DNA of 14,540 bases from Myxococcales bacterium (GCA_020430865.1 JAGQIY010000674.1:1-14540); one strand, 5' to 3'. Shown: positions 6,120 through 13,797, numbered from the stretch's first letter. Notes: a model not told the origin generated them from the letters alone. Numbers and translations: made by a program.

Positions 6120-8573
6120 TCAATAGCCCCGGTCGCGCAACTGCTCTGGCAGGAGGCGGCTGGGCTTGCCCGCGGAGACCACCCAGAGCTGGTGAGCCGC
6201 GCGCGTGGCTGCGATGTGGAGCAGGTGGCGAGCCTCGTCATCCACCGGGTACGAGCTCTCGTTGACATCCAGCAGCACCACGTAGTCGAACTCGAGACCC
6301 TTCACCTGGCGTACGTCGGTGACGTCCACGCCAGCCCGGAACGGGAAGTCCTGCGCAGCGATGCGGCGGAGGAAGGGCACTTCGCCCTTCTTCAGGCCGT
6401 CGTAGTAGATGTCGGCTTGCTCCGGGTAGCGTCCGATCACGCAGACCGTGCAGCTCGGTTCTTCGGCCATCAACGTGCGCAGGGCCTCGCTCAGGAAGCC
6501 GACGGCATCCCCAGCGTGGGCGAAGCGGAACAGCTCGACCGGCGCACCGTGTCGCGTGGCCGCCGGCGGATCGTCCGAGGCGAGCGGACCGAGCACCGAG
6601 GTCGAGAACTCGAGGATCTCCGCAGTGGAGCGATACGAGAGCTTCAGCGGTTCCACGGCGACGTGATCCAAGCCGAGGCGCGCGAGGGTGCTGTCCCAGC
6701 CGCTGAAGCCGTTGTCCATGTGCAGGCGCTGCGCGACGTCGCCCGCCAGCGTGACGCTCTGTGCACGGCTCACCGTGCCCACGACGACCGCCAGCTCCAC
6801 TGGGCTCAGGTCCTGTGCCTCGTCCACCAGGACGTGCTCGTAGACGAGCGCCTCCTTGCCCTTGCCCCGCATCAGCGGACCACGCATGCGCTGCACGAGA
6901 CGCAGCAGGAGGGTGTCGTCTTCGCGATCGAGCTTGGCGTGCTCCTCCACGTCACCGCCGTCGATGGCGGTGAACGGTTCGTCGTCTTCGCGCCGCTCCT
7001 CCTGCCGTCTCTGCGGTCGGCTCCCGCGCTTGTCGCCGCGCTGGGCGTCTCGCTGATCAGCGACGCGCTGAGCGTCCTCCTGGTGACGCTCGAGCTCGTC
7101 CAGCGCCAGGTTGACTCGCTGAGAGCAGTAGGCGTGCGCGCGTTCGATTTCCGCACGGCTGATGTCGTCGGCGTCCTTGAAGGCCTCGAGCAGGCTCGGC
7201 AGATCGCTCAGGATCTCTGCCCACGCCGTCGCCACGTCTCGCGCCTCGGCTCGACTGCGGGTCAGCAGCGCCTCGGTACGCGTGCGCACTGCGCTGGGCA
7301 AGCGGGTCCGGGGCTCGGTCGCCTTGTTCAGCGCAGCATGGATCTTGTGGGACAGGGGGCGAGAGTCCGTCGCGGCGCGCCGAAATGCTCCGACCACCGC
7401 CTCCCGCGAGCTCTCCGAAGCGCCGTCCAGCGCGGACTCGAGCTGATCGAAGATGCGCCCCTCCACCCGACTGACGTACGCGTCGATGGCGTCCAGCATG
7501 CAAGGGTGCTTCTTCAGTCGGGTGACGTTCGCAGGCGTGTCGTCGGTGTACAGTCGAGGCAGGCCGTGGACGTGGGCAAGCCGTAGCTTGCTCGCCCACT
7601 CTTCGTAGGTGCGCACCGCGACCCCGGAAACCCCGAGCGCTGGCAACACACGCGCCACGTAACGCGCGAGCGCGTCGTTGAAGACGACGACCAACATCTT
7701 ATCCGGACGGAAACGACGGTTGTCCTGAAACGCGAGATAGGCGAGGCGATGCAGGCCGATGGTGGTCTTGCCTGAGCCTGCGCCACCTTGGATGACCACC
7801 AGGCCCGAGTCCGGGCGCGTGATCAGGTCGAACTGCCTGGGGTCGATCAGCGCCGTGATCTCCTTCAGGTGCTTGTCCTCGCGAGTGTCTGCCCCTTGGA
7901 CACCCAGCTTTCCTGGCCGGTGATGGTCTTCCGCGCGCAGGGCAGAGCCCTGACCTCCGTGCAGGCGGGTCGACGAGCCTGCGCGCTGCCACTCTCCCTC
8001 TCGCGTGCGGACGAACGTGCCTTGTGGCGTGACGATGCGACGCAGGACGCCCTCGCTGATCGCCAGGCTGCGGCGGGTCACCACGTCCCCTTCCACCTCT
8101 CGATCGCCGAACGTCTCGACGTAGTCCTCGCCCTCCTCATAGCGGTAGAAGAGCCGGCTGACGGGGGCGTCGCGCCAGTCGACGATGCGGACGCCGCTCT
8201 TGGTGTCCAGGTACGTCGAACGACCGATCAGCACCTCTCGCGTTCGCTCGCCCTCGCTGAGCACCATGCGGCCGAAATAGGGCGACGTAGGGTCCACCCA
8301 GCCTTCCGTGCTCACCCGGTGCCGCGAGGCGAGGGTGGCGATGCGCTCCATCTGCTCGACCAGCGGCGGCACGTCCTCGAGCCGTGCATTCGCGATCTGG
8401 TCGCGCAGGCTGATCAGCTGCGAGTCGTAGTCGATCTCCTGCGCTGCCGGTTTCGCTTGCGTCTTCTGACGCAGGTGGTCCACCACGCGCTCCAGACAGC
8501 CACGCTCCTCGTCGACGATGGCCTGGAGTTCCTGGTCCGCGGTGGGGAGTGCTTTTGCGGGGTTGCTTGTCAT
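6120..8573 (-). CDS. HelD-like UvrD-superfamily (SF1) ATPase
   Basis: This 817-aa protein has an N-terminal helical arm (about 10-88), then SPYFGRMVL (97-105), EVLIGR (113-118) and VDWRDAPVSRLFY (131-143). Those are hallmarks of HelD, the RNA-polymerase recycling ATPase, rather than of UvrD, Rep or E. coli helicase IV. The motor follows: Walker A GGAGSGKTT (263-271), Walker B LVDEAQD (582-588), motif III GDVAQ (611-615), motif IV SYRST (646-650), motif V VRQVKGLEFDYVVL (754-767) and motif VI HIAATRA (786-792) with the arginine finger. A highly charged, probably flexible linker (about 495-535, runs of R, E, D, Q) splits domain 1A. In Bacillus and mycobacteria HelD removes stalled or antibiotic-bound RNA polymerase. 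The same role here is inferred; DNA repair is the alternative. It is first in a four-gene minus-strand operon, with only a weak Shine-Dalgarno. Confidence 0.88.
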   Translation of the reverse strand: MTSNPAKALPTADQELQAIVDEERGCLERVVDHLRQKTQAKPAAQEIDYDSQLISLRDQIANARLEDVPPLVEQMERIATLASRHRVSTEGWVDPTSPYFGRMVLSEGERTREVLIGRSTYLDTKSGVRIVDWRDAPVSRLFYRYEEGEDYVETFGDREVEGDVVTRRSLAISEGVLRRIVTPQGTFVRTREGEWQRAGSSTRLHGGQGSALRAEDHHRPGKLGVQGADTREDKHLKEITALIDPRQFDLITRPDSGLVVIQGGAGSGKTTIGLHRLAYLAFQDNRRFRPDKMLVVVFNDALARYVARVLPALGVSGVAVRTYEEWASKLRLAHVHGLPRLYTDDTPANVTRLKKHPCMLDAIDAYVSRVEGRIFDQLESALDGASESSREAVVGAFRRAATDSRPLSHKIHAALNKATEPRTRLPSAVRTRTEALLTRSRAEARDVATAWAEILSDLPSLLEAFKDADDISRAEIERAHAYCSQRVNLALDELERHQEDAQRVADQRDAQRGDKRGSRPQRRQEERREDDEPFTAIDGGDVEEHAKLDREDDTLLLRLVQRMRGPLMRGKGKEALVYEHVLVDEAQDLSPVELAVVVGTVSRAQSVTLAGDVAQRLHMDNGFSGWDSTLARLGLDHVAVEPLKLSYRSTAEILEFSTSVLGPLASDDPPAATRHGAPVELFRFAHAGDAVGFLSEALRTLMAEEPSCTVCVIGRYPEQADIYYDGLKKGEVPFLRRIAAQDFPFRAGVDVTDVRQVKGLEFDYVVLLDVNESSYPVDDEARHLLHIAATRAAHQLWVVSAGKPSRLLPEQLRDRGY

Positions 8574-8819
8574 CTGAGGCTCGCTGGGCTTCTGAGACGC
8601 GACAGGAGGTCGCGCGTACCGAAATCAGGCAATCGCCCCACCTAGCATCTTTTGCGCGAAGTCGCACCGCGTTGGGATGGCCTTTTTCGTCGGGAGTAAG
8701 GCCGCGAAACAGTGAGGGAAAGTGCCCGTGGGGGCGAGCTGCTGGTTGTCCGTGCGGGGGTGGGCGCGTGGGCCGGTTCCATTCCCGCGTGCTCACGCGC
8801 GCTCACGCCACGGAGGCGC
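8574..8819. other. 246-bp intergenic region upstream of the HelD-like operon
   Basis: This is the largest gap in the window and must hold the promoter of the HelD-like operon (minus strand) and any end signal of ppx. On the minus strand I find no convincing -35/-10 pair. A 6-bp stem with a 5-nt loop (CGCGAC/GTCGCG, 8598-8614) would sit in the 5' leader of the HelD-like mRNA. A second inverted repeat GGCCTT/AAGGCC with a 13-nt loop spans 8679-8703. Neither is followed by a T-run and neither matches a riboswitch I recognise. Short open frames here (for example 8712-8921 plus) look non-coding. Confidence 0.5.
8786..8799 (-). terminator. Possible hairpin downstream of ppx
   Basis: The palindrome CGCGTG-CT-CACGCG (8786-8799) lies about 20 bp past the ppx stop codon in the direction of ppx transcription, within a CTCACGC-repeated stretch. 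No U-tract follows on the minus strand, so it is at best a weak or Rho-assisted end signal. Confidence 0.2.
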
Positions 8820-10367
8820 TCACTCCTCGTCCCGTTCACCAGCCCGGCGCACCACCTCGACGTCCAACCCGAGGGCCTTCCCGAGCGGCTCGCTCCGCCG
8901 CTGACCGCCCCAGATCGCTAGCTCCAGGTCGTCCTCTCCGCTGACGAACAGGTGCAGCACCTCGTCCTTGACCTCGCAGCGCACGTTGTTCACCGACTGG
9001 CTGTTCGAGCGATCGAGCCCCACGCTGACGCGCAGGATCGCGCTCAGTACCTTCAGCACGCGCCGCGCCGACTTGTCCAGTGCCTTGACTCGGGGGTGCT
9101 TCTTCGAGGGCTCGCCCTTGCGGTGATACAGCACGACGAGGCTGATCAGCTCCACTTCTTCGTCGTTGAAGCCGCGGATCCCGGAGTTGGAGATGATGTA
9201 GTCCGAGTGCGCCTGGTAGTTGCGGAACCCGATATATTGCCCTACGGAAAAAAGCAGCGCGGAGTACTCGAGCAGTTCGCGCTCCCTCGAACCCAGCTCA
9301 TGGTGGAGCACGGTCTGGTCGAAGATCTGCAGCGCGAGCTTGGCGACGTGGCGCTCCCGGGGCCCTCCCATCCCGTACTTGCGCGCCAGCTGCAGCGTCG
9401 CTCGCGGTCGCACGTCGGGGATGGCGAGAACGGCGGTTCCATCCGACTTGCGCCCCAGGAACTCCAGGATCACCCCCTCACGGAGCGACGCTTCACACAG
9501 GGTGATGCTCTCCGCGCGGGCGAGCTCGAGTAGCTCGATCAGGAGCACGGAGCCGAGGTGGATGGTGTCCGTGCGCTCCCGGTCGATGCCCTTGATCTCC
9601 CCCCGCTCGCTCAACGAAATGCCGGTCAGTCTATCTGCCAGACGCTTCAGATCCTTGAGCTCGGCCACCTCTGCGTTGACGGACCGCCAGGGCTGCTTGC
9701 CCGCGAGGCGATGAGCCGCGTCACCCAGCGCACGGATGGTTCCCGACGTACCGACGACTCGACTGAAACCCAGGGCCCGGGCGTGCTTGATGGCCGGTCC
9801 AGCGACGCGTCGCACGTGCTCCTCGAGCTGCTTGCGGCGCCCCTTGCCGAGGGGTTGGTCGCCGAACAGATCGCGCAGGCGCTGCACGCCGAGCTTCACG
9901 CTCTCGCTCAACAGCAGGTGTCTCGTGTCGCCGACGATCAGCTCGACGCTGCCACCGCCGATGTCGATCTCCAGGATCTTGTCGCTGCCGAAGTCCAGGG
10001 CGTTGCGCACCGCGAGGTAGATCAGGCGCGCCTCCTCGCGCCCGGAGATGACTCGCGGTTCGATGCCCGTCTCCTGGCCGACTCGAGACAGGAACTCTCC
10101 ACCGTTCTCGGTGTCGCGGATCGCCTCCGTTGCTACCGCGAGGATCTCGTCGGCGCCGAGGCGGTCCGCGAGCTTGCGGTAGCGACGCAGCACGTCGAGG
10201 CCGGCGTCGAAGGCTCGAGGCGTCAGACGATGGTCGCGAAAGGCCCCCGCGCCCAGCTTGACCATGGCCTTCTCTCGGTCGATCACCTCGAAGGTCTCTC
10301 GCCCGGTGGTCTCCGCGACCACCATGTGCACCGAGTTCGAGCCAATGTCGATTGCCGCGAGTTTCAT
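8820..10367 (-). CDS. ppx: Ppx/GppA-family phosphatase (exopolyphosphatase)
   Basis: This 515-aa cytosolic protein belongs to the ASKHA fold. Members remove terminal phosphates from polyphosphate or convert pppGpp to ppGpp. The phosphatase half has DIGSNSVHMVV (7-17), ATEAIRDTENG (79-89), VISGREEARLIYLAV (106-120) with the catalytic glutamate region, IDIGGGSVELIVG (134-146) and GTSGT (206-210). The C-terminal half (about 325-515) is the HD-like domain seen in long Ppx proteins. Here the expected L-H-D-I-G is replaced by LFSVG (372-376), while H387-SDYII and YHRKGEP (414-420) remain, so that domain is probably not a working metal site. The start overlaps the stop of the esterase gene as ATGA, and GGGGGTGAGGG precedes it. 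Choice between polyphosphate and pppGpp as substrate is not possible from sequence. Confidence 0.93.
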   Translation of the reverse strand: MKLAAIDIGSNSVHMVVAETTGRETFEVIDREKAMVKLGAGAFRDHRLTPRAFDAGLDVLRRYRKLADRLGADEILAVATEAIRDTENGGEFLSRVGQETGIEPRVISGREEARLIYLAVRNALDFGSDKILEIDIGGGSVELIVGDTRHLLLSESVKLGVQRLRDLFGDQPLGKGRRKQLEEHVRRVAGPAIKHARALGFSRVVGTSGTIRALGDAAHRLAGKQPWRSVNAEVAELKDLKRLADRLTGISLSERGEIKGIDRERTDTIHLGSVLLIELLELARAESITLCEASLREGVILEFLGRKSDGTAVLAIPDVRPRATLQLARKYGMGGPRERHVAKLALQIFDQTVLHHELGSRERELLEYSALLFSVGQYIGFRNYQAHSDYIISNSGIRGFNDEEVELISLVVLYHRKGEPSKKHPRVKALDKSARRVLKVLSAILRVSVGLDRSNSQSVNNVRCEVKDEVLHLFVSGEDDLELAIWGGQRRSEPLGKALGLDVEVVRRAGERDEE

Positions 10368-11110
10368 CCCTCACCCCCGTCCGATCCAGCTTCGCCCTCG
10401 AAGACCCTCTCGAGGAACTCACCCGCGGCATCGAGAACGCCGCCGTGGATCTCGTGCTGTCCGTTGAACGGGATCCAGGTGACCGGAAGCCCCGATTCCT
10501 CGAGGAGCGCTCGCAGGCGCTCGGCATGCGCGAAGGCGAGCAGCGGATCCATGCGCCCATGACTCTGCAAGACGCGGCACACGGGTCGTATCTCGGCACG
10601 CCTGGAGAAGCCAAGCCGCCAGCGGGGCTCGGCCAGCAAGGTGCCGCTGAATACCCACAACCCGGCGAGTCGCCGCTGGCTCCGTGCGGCAACGTCACAG
10701 GCGAGCATGGCGCCCTGGCTGAACCCGCCGAGCACCAGCGGAGCGGCCGTCAGGCCAAGCTCGCTCTGCAGCTCGTCCAAGCACCCCTCGAGCTGCTGGC
10801 TGACTCCCGCGAGCTCGGGGGAGTCGTCTTGGGTGCGATCGCGGTGTTCCCCGCGGGCCATCGCCTCCTCGAGCGCCGCGACGTCGATGGGCCACCAGGC
10901 CCGCGCGTCGAACATCGGATCGAGCACCAGTGGCGCCTCTGGAAACGCGAAGCGCACACCCTCGGGCCTCGGGATCTGACGCGCCAGGGGCACCAGGTCC
11001 GAGCCCGTCGCCCCGAACCCGTGCATCAACACCACCAAACCGCGCGCGGTCTCCCCTGGGCGCAGCGTCGAGAGCCGCACCCCGAGTCCACCGAAGCTTC
11101 TGAGCTCCAT
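10364..11110 (-). CDS. Alpha/beta-hydrolase, carboxylesterase/phospholipase type (YpfH-like)
   Basis: This 248-aa protein has the compact layout of the phospholipase/carboxylesterase family (acyl-protein thioesterase and YpfH relatives). The oxyanion-side motif LMHGFGATGSDL is at 28-39. The nucleophile elbow GGFSQGA (128-134) carries Ser131. HGRMDPL (184-190) gives Asp188, and GQHEI (217-221) gives His219, completing Ser-Asp-His. No signal peptide is seen, so a cytosolic esterase is expected; the natural ester is unknown. The frame stays open to 11374, but homology begins at ATG 11110 (MELRSFGG). The upstream codons read as low-complexity non-homologous sequence and would invade the divergent FHA gene. 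The last four bases overlap the ppx start (ATGA), so the two are translationally coupled. Confidence 0.9.
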   Translation of the reverse strand: MELRSFGGLGVRLSTLRPGETARGLVVLMHGFGATGSDLVPLARQIPRPEGVRFAFPEAPLVLDPMFDARAWWPIDVAALEEAMARGEHRDRTQDDSPELAGVSQQLEGCLDELQSELGLTAAPLVLGGFSQGAMLACDVAARSQRRLAGLWVFSGTLLAEPRWRLGFSRRAEIRPVCRVLQSHGRMDPLLAFAHAERLRALLEESGLPVTWIPFNGQHEIHGGVLDAAGEFLERVFEGEAGSDGGEG

Positions 11111-11187
11111 GGCTGCAAGGCATACCCGAAATCGCCGGACGGCGCTGGGGCACATCAGCGCGGCGGCTTGCTCCAGGCAGCGGAATG

Positions 11188-11217
11188 TCGACAAGCGACC
11201 GCCATTGGCCCTATGAC
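11188..11217 (+). promoter_or_regulatory. Candidate sigma70-type promoter for the FHA regulator gene
   Basis: TCGACA (11188-11193, five of six to TTGACA) and TATGAC (11212-11217, four of six to TATAAT) are separated by 18 bp and point at the FHA gene, about 78 bp upstream of its ATG. The -35 lies in the palindrome TGTCGACA (11186-11193), in the gap shared with the divergent esterase operon. This is a weak pattern match in GC-rich DNA. Confidence 0.22.
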
Positions 11218-11294
11218 TAGGGGGTTCCCATGAGGAGATCGCCTCGGCGACACACGGTGCCGGAGCAGGTGCCCGAGCTTGAAGGGCGCCGCAG

Positions 11295-12245
11295 ATGACC
11301 GCCTGGTTGAAGGATCGACACGGCGTCCGCATCCAGCTTTCCTCCGCGGGGGTGATGCTCGGGCGGGACTCCACGTGCAGCGTGGTGCTCTCGTCGCCGT
11401 TCGCGAGTCGCCGTCACGCGCTGGTGACCCACGGAAACCAGGGCACGCAGATCTTTTGCCTCGGTCGTCATGGTGTCCAGGTCAACGAGCGGCCAGTTCA
11501 GGTGGAGGCTTGGCTGCAGGACGGCGACGTGCTCGAGCTGCCCGGCGCGCGCTGTGCGGTGGAGATCGAGCCGGCGAGTAGCTCCCCAGGTCCGTGGCTC
11601 TTGGAGACGGACTCTCAGCGCTACCGCGTGCTCGGGCCGGTCTTCACCATCGGCGGGGGGGCCAAGGATCAGCTCAACCTCTCGGGGTGGCCACCGAGCG
11701 CGCTGATCCTGACCACGGTGGACCGCGGGCTGGTGGCCCAGGCCACCGCGCCCATCCACATCAACGGTCGAGCCATGGTCGTCGATGAGCTGATCTCGAT
11801 GGATGACCGCGACGAGTTCTCCTTCGCGGGGATGCGCTTGCGGCTGTTGCGCGACGGAAAGGGGATCGCCAGTGCATCGGGGGTGGCGGAGCATTTCCCA
11901 TCGAGCGTCGACCTCGAGTTCCTGCCCAACGGGGGCTTGTTGCGCATCTGCCTCGACGATGAGTACCGTGTGTTCCTCGCGGACAGACGCTGCGATCTGA
12001 TCGCATCGCTGCTGCGCCCGCCAGCACCGGGCAAAGCCGGTGACTGGGTGAGTGACGCCCAGCTGATCCCGATGATCTGGCATGGCGATGGGGCAACACG
12101 AGTGCAGCTGAACACGTTGATCCACCGCACGCGGCAGACGCTCACTCAGGCGGGCGTCGATGGCTCCAGGCTCGTGGAGCGCGCGCGTGGTGGTCGTGGG
12201 ACGCGCTTCTTGCTGGGACCGACCACGCTCGTCAGCGTCGTCTAG
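11295..12245 (+). CDS. FHA-domain transcriptional regulator with C-terminal OmpR-type winged helix
   Basis: This 316-aa cytosolic protein is likely a phosphothreonine-responsive DNA-binding regulator. Residues 1-92 are a canonical FHA domain: MLGRDSTCSVVL (21-32, G23-R24), SRRHA (38-42) and VNERPV (63-68, N64). These are the residues that grip phosphothreonine. Residues 101-186 read as a second, degenerate FHA-like fold (FTIGGGAKDQLNL, then HINGRAMVVDE), lacking the S-x-x-H loop. Residues 204-308 resemble the OmpR/PhoB winged helix: a beta platform, RRCDLIASLLRPP, QLIPMIW, a recognition-helix region RVQLNTLIHRTRQTL, and a wing VERARGGRGTRFLL. GAAGG (11281-11285) gives a suitable Shine-Dalgarno. 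The gene is divergent from the esterase-ppx operon and convergent with the MATE gene. A Ser/Thr kinase partner is not in the window. The winged-helix call is by pattern and less sure than the first FHA. Confidence 0.85.
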   Translation: MTAWLKDRHGVRIQLSSAGVMLGRDSTCSVVLSSPFASRRHALVTHGNQGTQIFCLGRHGVQVNERPVQVEAWLQDGDVLELPGARCAVEIEPASSSPGPWLLETDSQRYRVLGPVFTIGGGAKDQLNLSGWPPSALILTTVDRGLVAQATAPIHINGRAMVVDELISMDDRDEFSFAGMRLRLLRDGKGIASASGVAEHFPSSVDLEFLPNGGLLRICLDDEYRVFLADRRCDLIASLLRPPAPGKAGDWVSDAQLIPMIWHGDGATRVQLNTLIHRTRQTLTQAGVDGSRLVERARGGRGTRFLLGPTTLVSVV

Positions 12246-13642
12246 ACTCGGATCGCCGTCCAGCCACTGCGCTGCCACATCGCCGCGAACACGCCGGTGT
12301 TGAGGATGCGACTCGACATGTAGCTCAGCCACAGGGCAACGAGGCCGAGGCCGACCACTGGACCCACGACGTAGGCCAGCGGGATCGCCACGATCCACTG
12401 CGTCGCGACGGAGACCAGCATGGTCCGCTTGGCGTCGCCCGCGCCGATCAAGCCATGCATCAACACCAGCCCCAGGGTGTCGATCGGTAGCCCCACGCAG
12501 ATCACCCGCAGGGGTGTCACCCCCAGCGCCAGTGTCTCTGGATCCGTGAGGAAAGGACGTAGGAGAAGCTGAGGGTACAGAAGTCCAGGGATCACCAGTA
12601 TCGCGATCACGCCCACGGCGAGCTTCGCGACGTCCCAACCCCAGCGCCGAGCGTCCTGCTCCGTGCTCCTTCCGAGGGCCTGTCCGACCAGCGAGCCCGC
12701 GGCCATGCCGAAGCCCATGCCGGGCAACACCGCCAGCAGCAACAGGTTGACCAGCACCTGGCTGACCGCCAGCTCTCGAGTGCCGACGCGGCCCACGATG
12801 GTGAAGAACGCCGTCATACCGCCAGCGAAGAACAGCTGCTGAATACCGGCGGGCGTGCTGAGGCGCAGCAGGTTGATCAGCACCTCGCGGCTCGGCAGGC
12901 CCCGCAGGAAACCCAGGGGCCGCGCCCGCGCGAGGCCCTGGACGAAGTAGACCAGTGTGCCGAGGAAGGTCGCGATGCTGCTGCCGAGCCCAGCGCCGTC
13001 GGCGCCCATCTCCGGCATGCCCCAGACGCCGAAGATCAGCGCGTAGCTGATCGCGATGTTGGACAGGTGCATCACGAGCAACGTGATGAAGTAGCGCCAG
13101 GATTCGCCGACCCCGTTCCAGAACCCGCGAAATGAGAAATTAATCCCCACGGCAACGATCGAGAGCGCGCGCATCTGCCAGTAGCCGACGCCGACGTCGA
13201 CCACGTTCTGTTGATCGACCAGCAGCGGAAACAGGGTGCTGGCGCCGTAGTAGATGACGACGCTGAGGGGAGCGCCGAGACCCAGAGCGAGCAGCAGACC
13301 GCCATTCAGGCTGAGCGCCGTCTGCTCGGACTTTCCCTCGCCGAGTCGACGGGCGCTGATCGCCTGCACGCCCGACGACAACCCCGTGATCAGCGCGAGC
13401 GTGAGGAAGTTGGCGAACGACGCGAGGCCAACTCCGGCCAGCGCTGCGTCTCCAAGACGACCCACCATGAAGGTGTCGACCAGATTCAGCAGGTTCTGAG
13501 AGATCATGCCGCCGACGATGGGCAGCGCCAGCGCGAGGATGCGACGCAACCTCGACTGCCCGGTCGACGGCGTGGCTTTCCCTTGCGGGGAGCCATCGGG
13601 GTTCGGGGGTGAGGCCGACGATTTGGGCTCTGCGGCTGCCAT
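12242..13642 (-). CDS. MATE-family multidrug/metabolite efflux transporter
   Basis: This is an inner-membrane antiporter of 466 aa from ATG 13642; a GTG at 13711 in the same frame would add 23 residues with poorer codon bias. Neither start has a Shine-Dalgarno. The family opening is clear: LALPIVGGMISQNLLNLVDTFMVGRLGDAALAGVG, where P-x-x-x-x-x-x-x-x-x-x-x-x-D-T-x-M-V-G-x-x-G is diagnostic. It is followed by a pseudo-repeat in the second half (STPAGIQQLFFAGGMTAFF, then GMAAGSLVGQALGR). Around twelve hydrophobic segments are present. Such proteins export cationic drugs or secondary metabolites using sodium or proton gradients; the substrate is unknown. A serine/proline-rich cytosolic N-tail of about 30 residues precedes helix 1. 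The stop shares a CTAG with the convergent FHA gene. Its divergent neighbour is the YtfJ-like gene. Confidence 0.93.
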   Translation of the reverse strand: MAAAEPKSSASPPNPDGSPQGKATPSTGQSRLRRILALALPIVGGMISQNLLNLVDTFMVGRLGDAALAGVGLASFANFLTLALITGLSSGVQAISARRLGEGKSEQTALSLNGGLLLALGLGAPLSVVIYYGASTLFPLLVDQQNVVDVGVGYWQMRALSIVAVGINFSFRGFWNGVGESWRYFITLLVMHLSNIAISYALIFGVWGMPEMGADGAGLGSSIATFLGTLVYFVQGLARARPLGFLRGLPSREVLINLLRLSTPAGIQQLFFAGGMTAFFTIVGRVGTRELAVSQVLVNLLLLAVLPGMGFGMAAGSLVGQALGRSTEQDARRWGWDVAKLAVGVIAILVIPGLLYPQLLLRPFLTDPETLALGVTPLRVICVGLPIDTLGLVLMHGLIGAGDAKRTMLVSVATQWIVAIPLAYVVGPVVGLGLVALWLSYMSSRILNTGVFAAMWQRSGWTAIRV

Positions 13643-13797
13643 GAGGGGCGTCGAGGCGGAACGTTGGTCGTCGCGGGAAGCTCCGACGAGGCGAAGGCGC
13701 AGATATGGCACGATGGCGCGTGAATCGAAACCCCACAGCGCCGCGTCTCGCGCCGCTCGCTTTGACGGCGCGCGGCAAGCGTGATGAAGTCGTGGTC

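Noticed and set aside
5976..7586. A 536-codon open frame on the plus strand opposite the ChaN-like and HelD-like genes
   Set aside because: The opposite strand carries recognisable motifs of both families throughout. Long antisense frames without stops are expected in GC-rich genes, and the translation has no domain-like pattern.
7788..8645. A 285-codon plus-strand frame opposite the start of the HelD-like gene
   Set aside because: It covers the DWRDAP and Walker A coding region of the HelD-like gene on the other strand and has no homology pattern of its own.
8549..8944. Short plus-strand open frames around the ppx-HelD intergenic region
   Set aside because: They straddle the ends of both genes, have no Shine-Dalgarno and no conserved pattern; chance frames are likely.
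11111..11374. An 88-codon N-terminal extension of the esterase gene
   Set aside because: The extension overlaps the divergent FHA gene, has no hydrolase homology, and the family start coincides with ATG 11110.
11217..12638. A 473-codon minus-strand frame opposite the FHA regulator and overlapping the MATE gene
   Set aside because: It is a shadow of the FHA gene and of the MATE gene in another frame; the translation is low-complexity and Arg/His/Asp-rich with no recognisable family.
13705..13797. A 31-codon N-terminal extension of the YtfJ gene
   Set aside because: It is Arg/Ala/Leu-rich and not part of the family, and ATG 13798 has a better upstream purine stretch and matches the conserved start.
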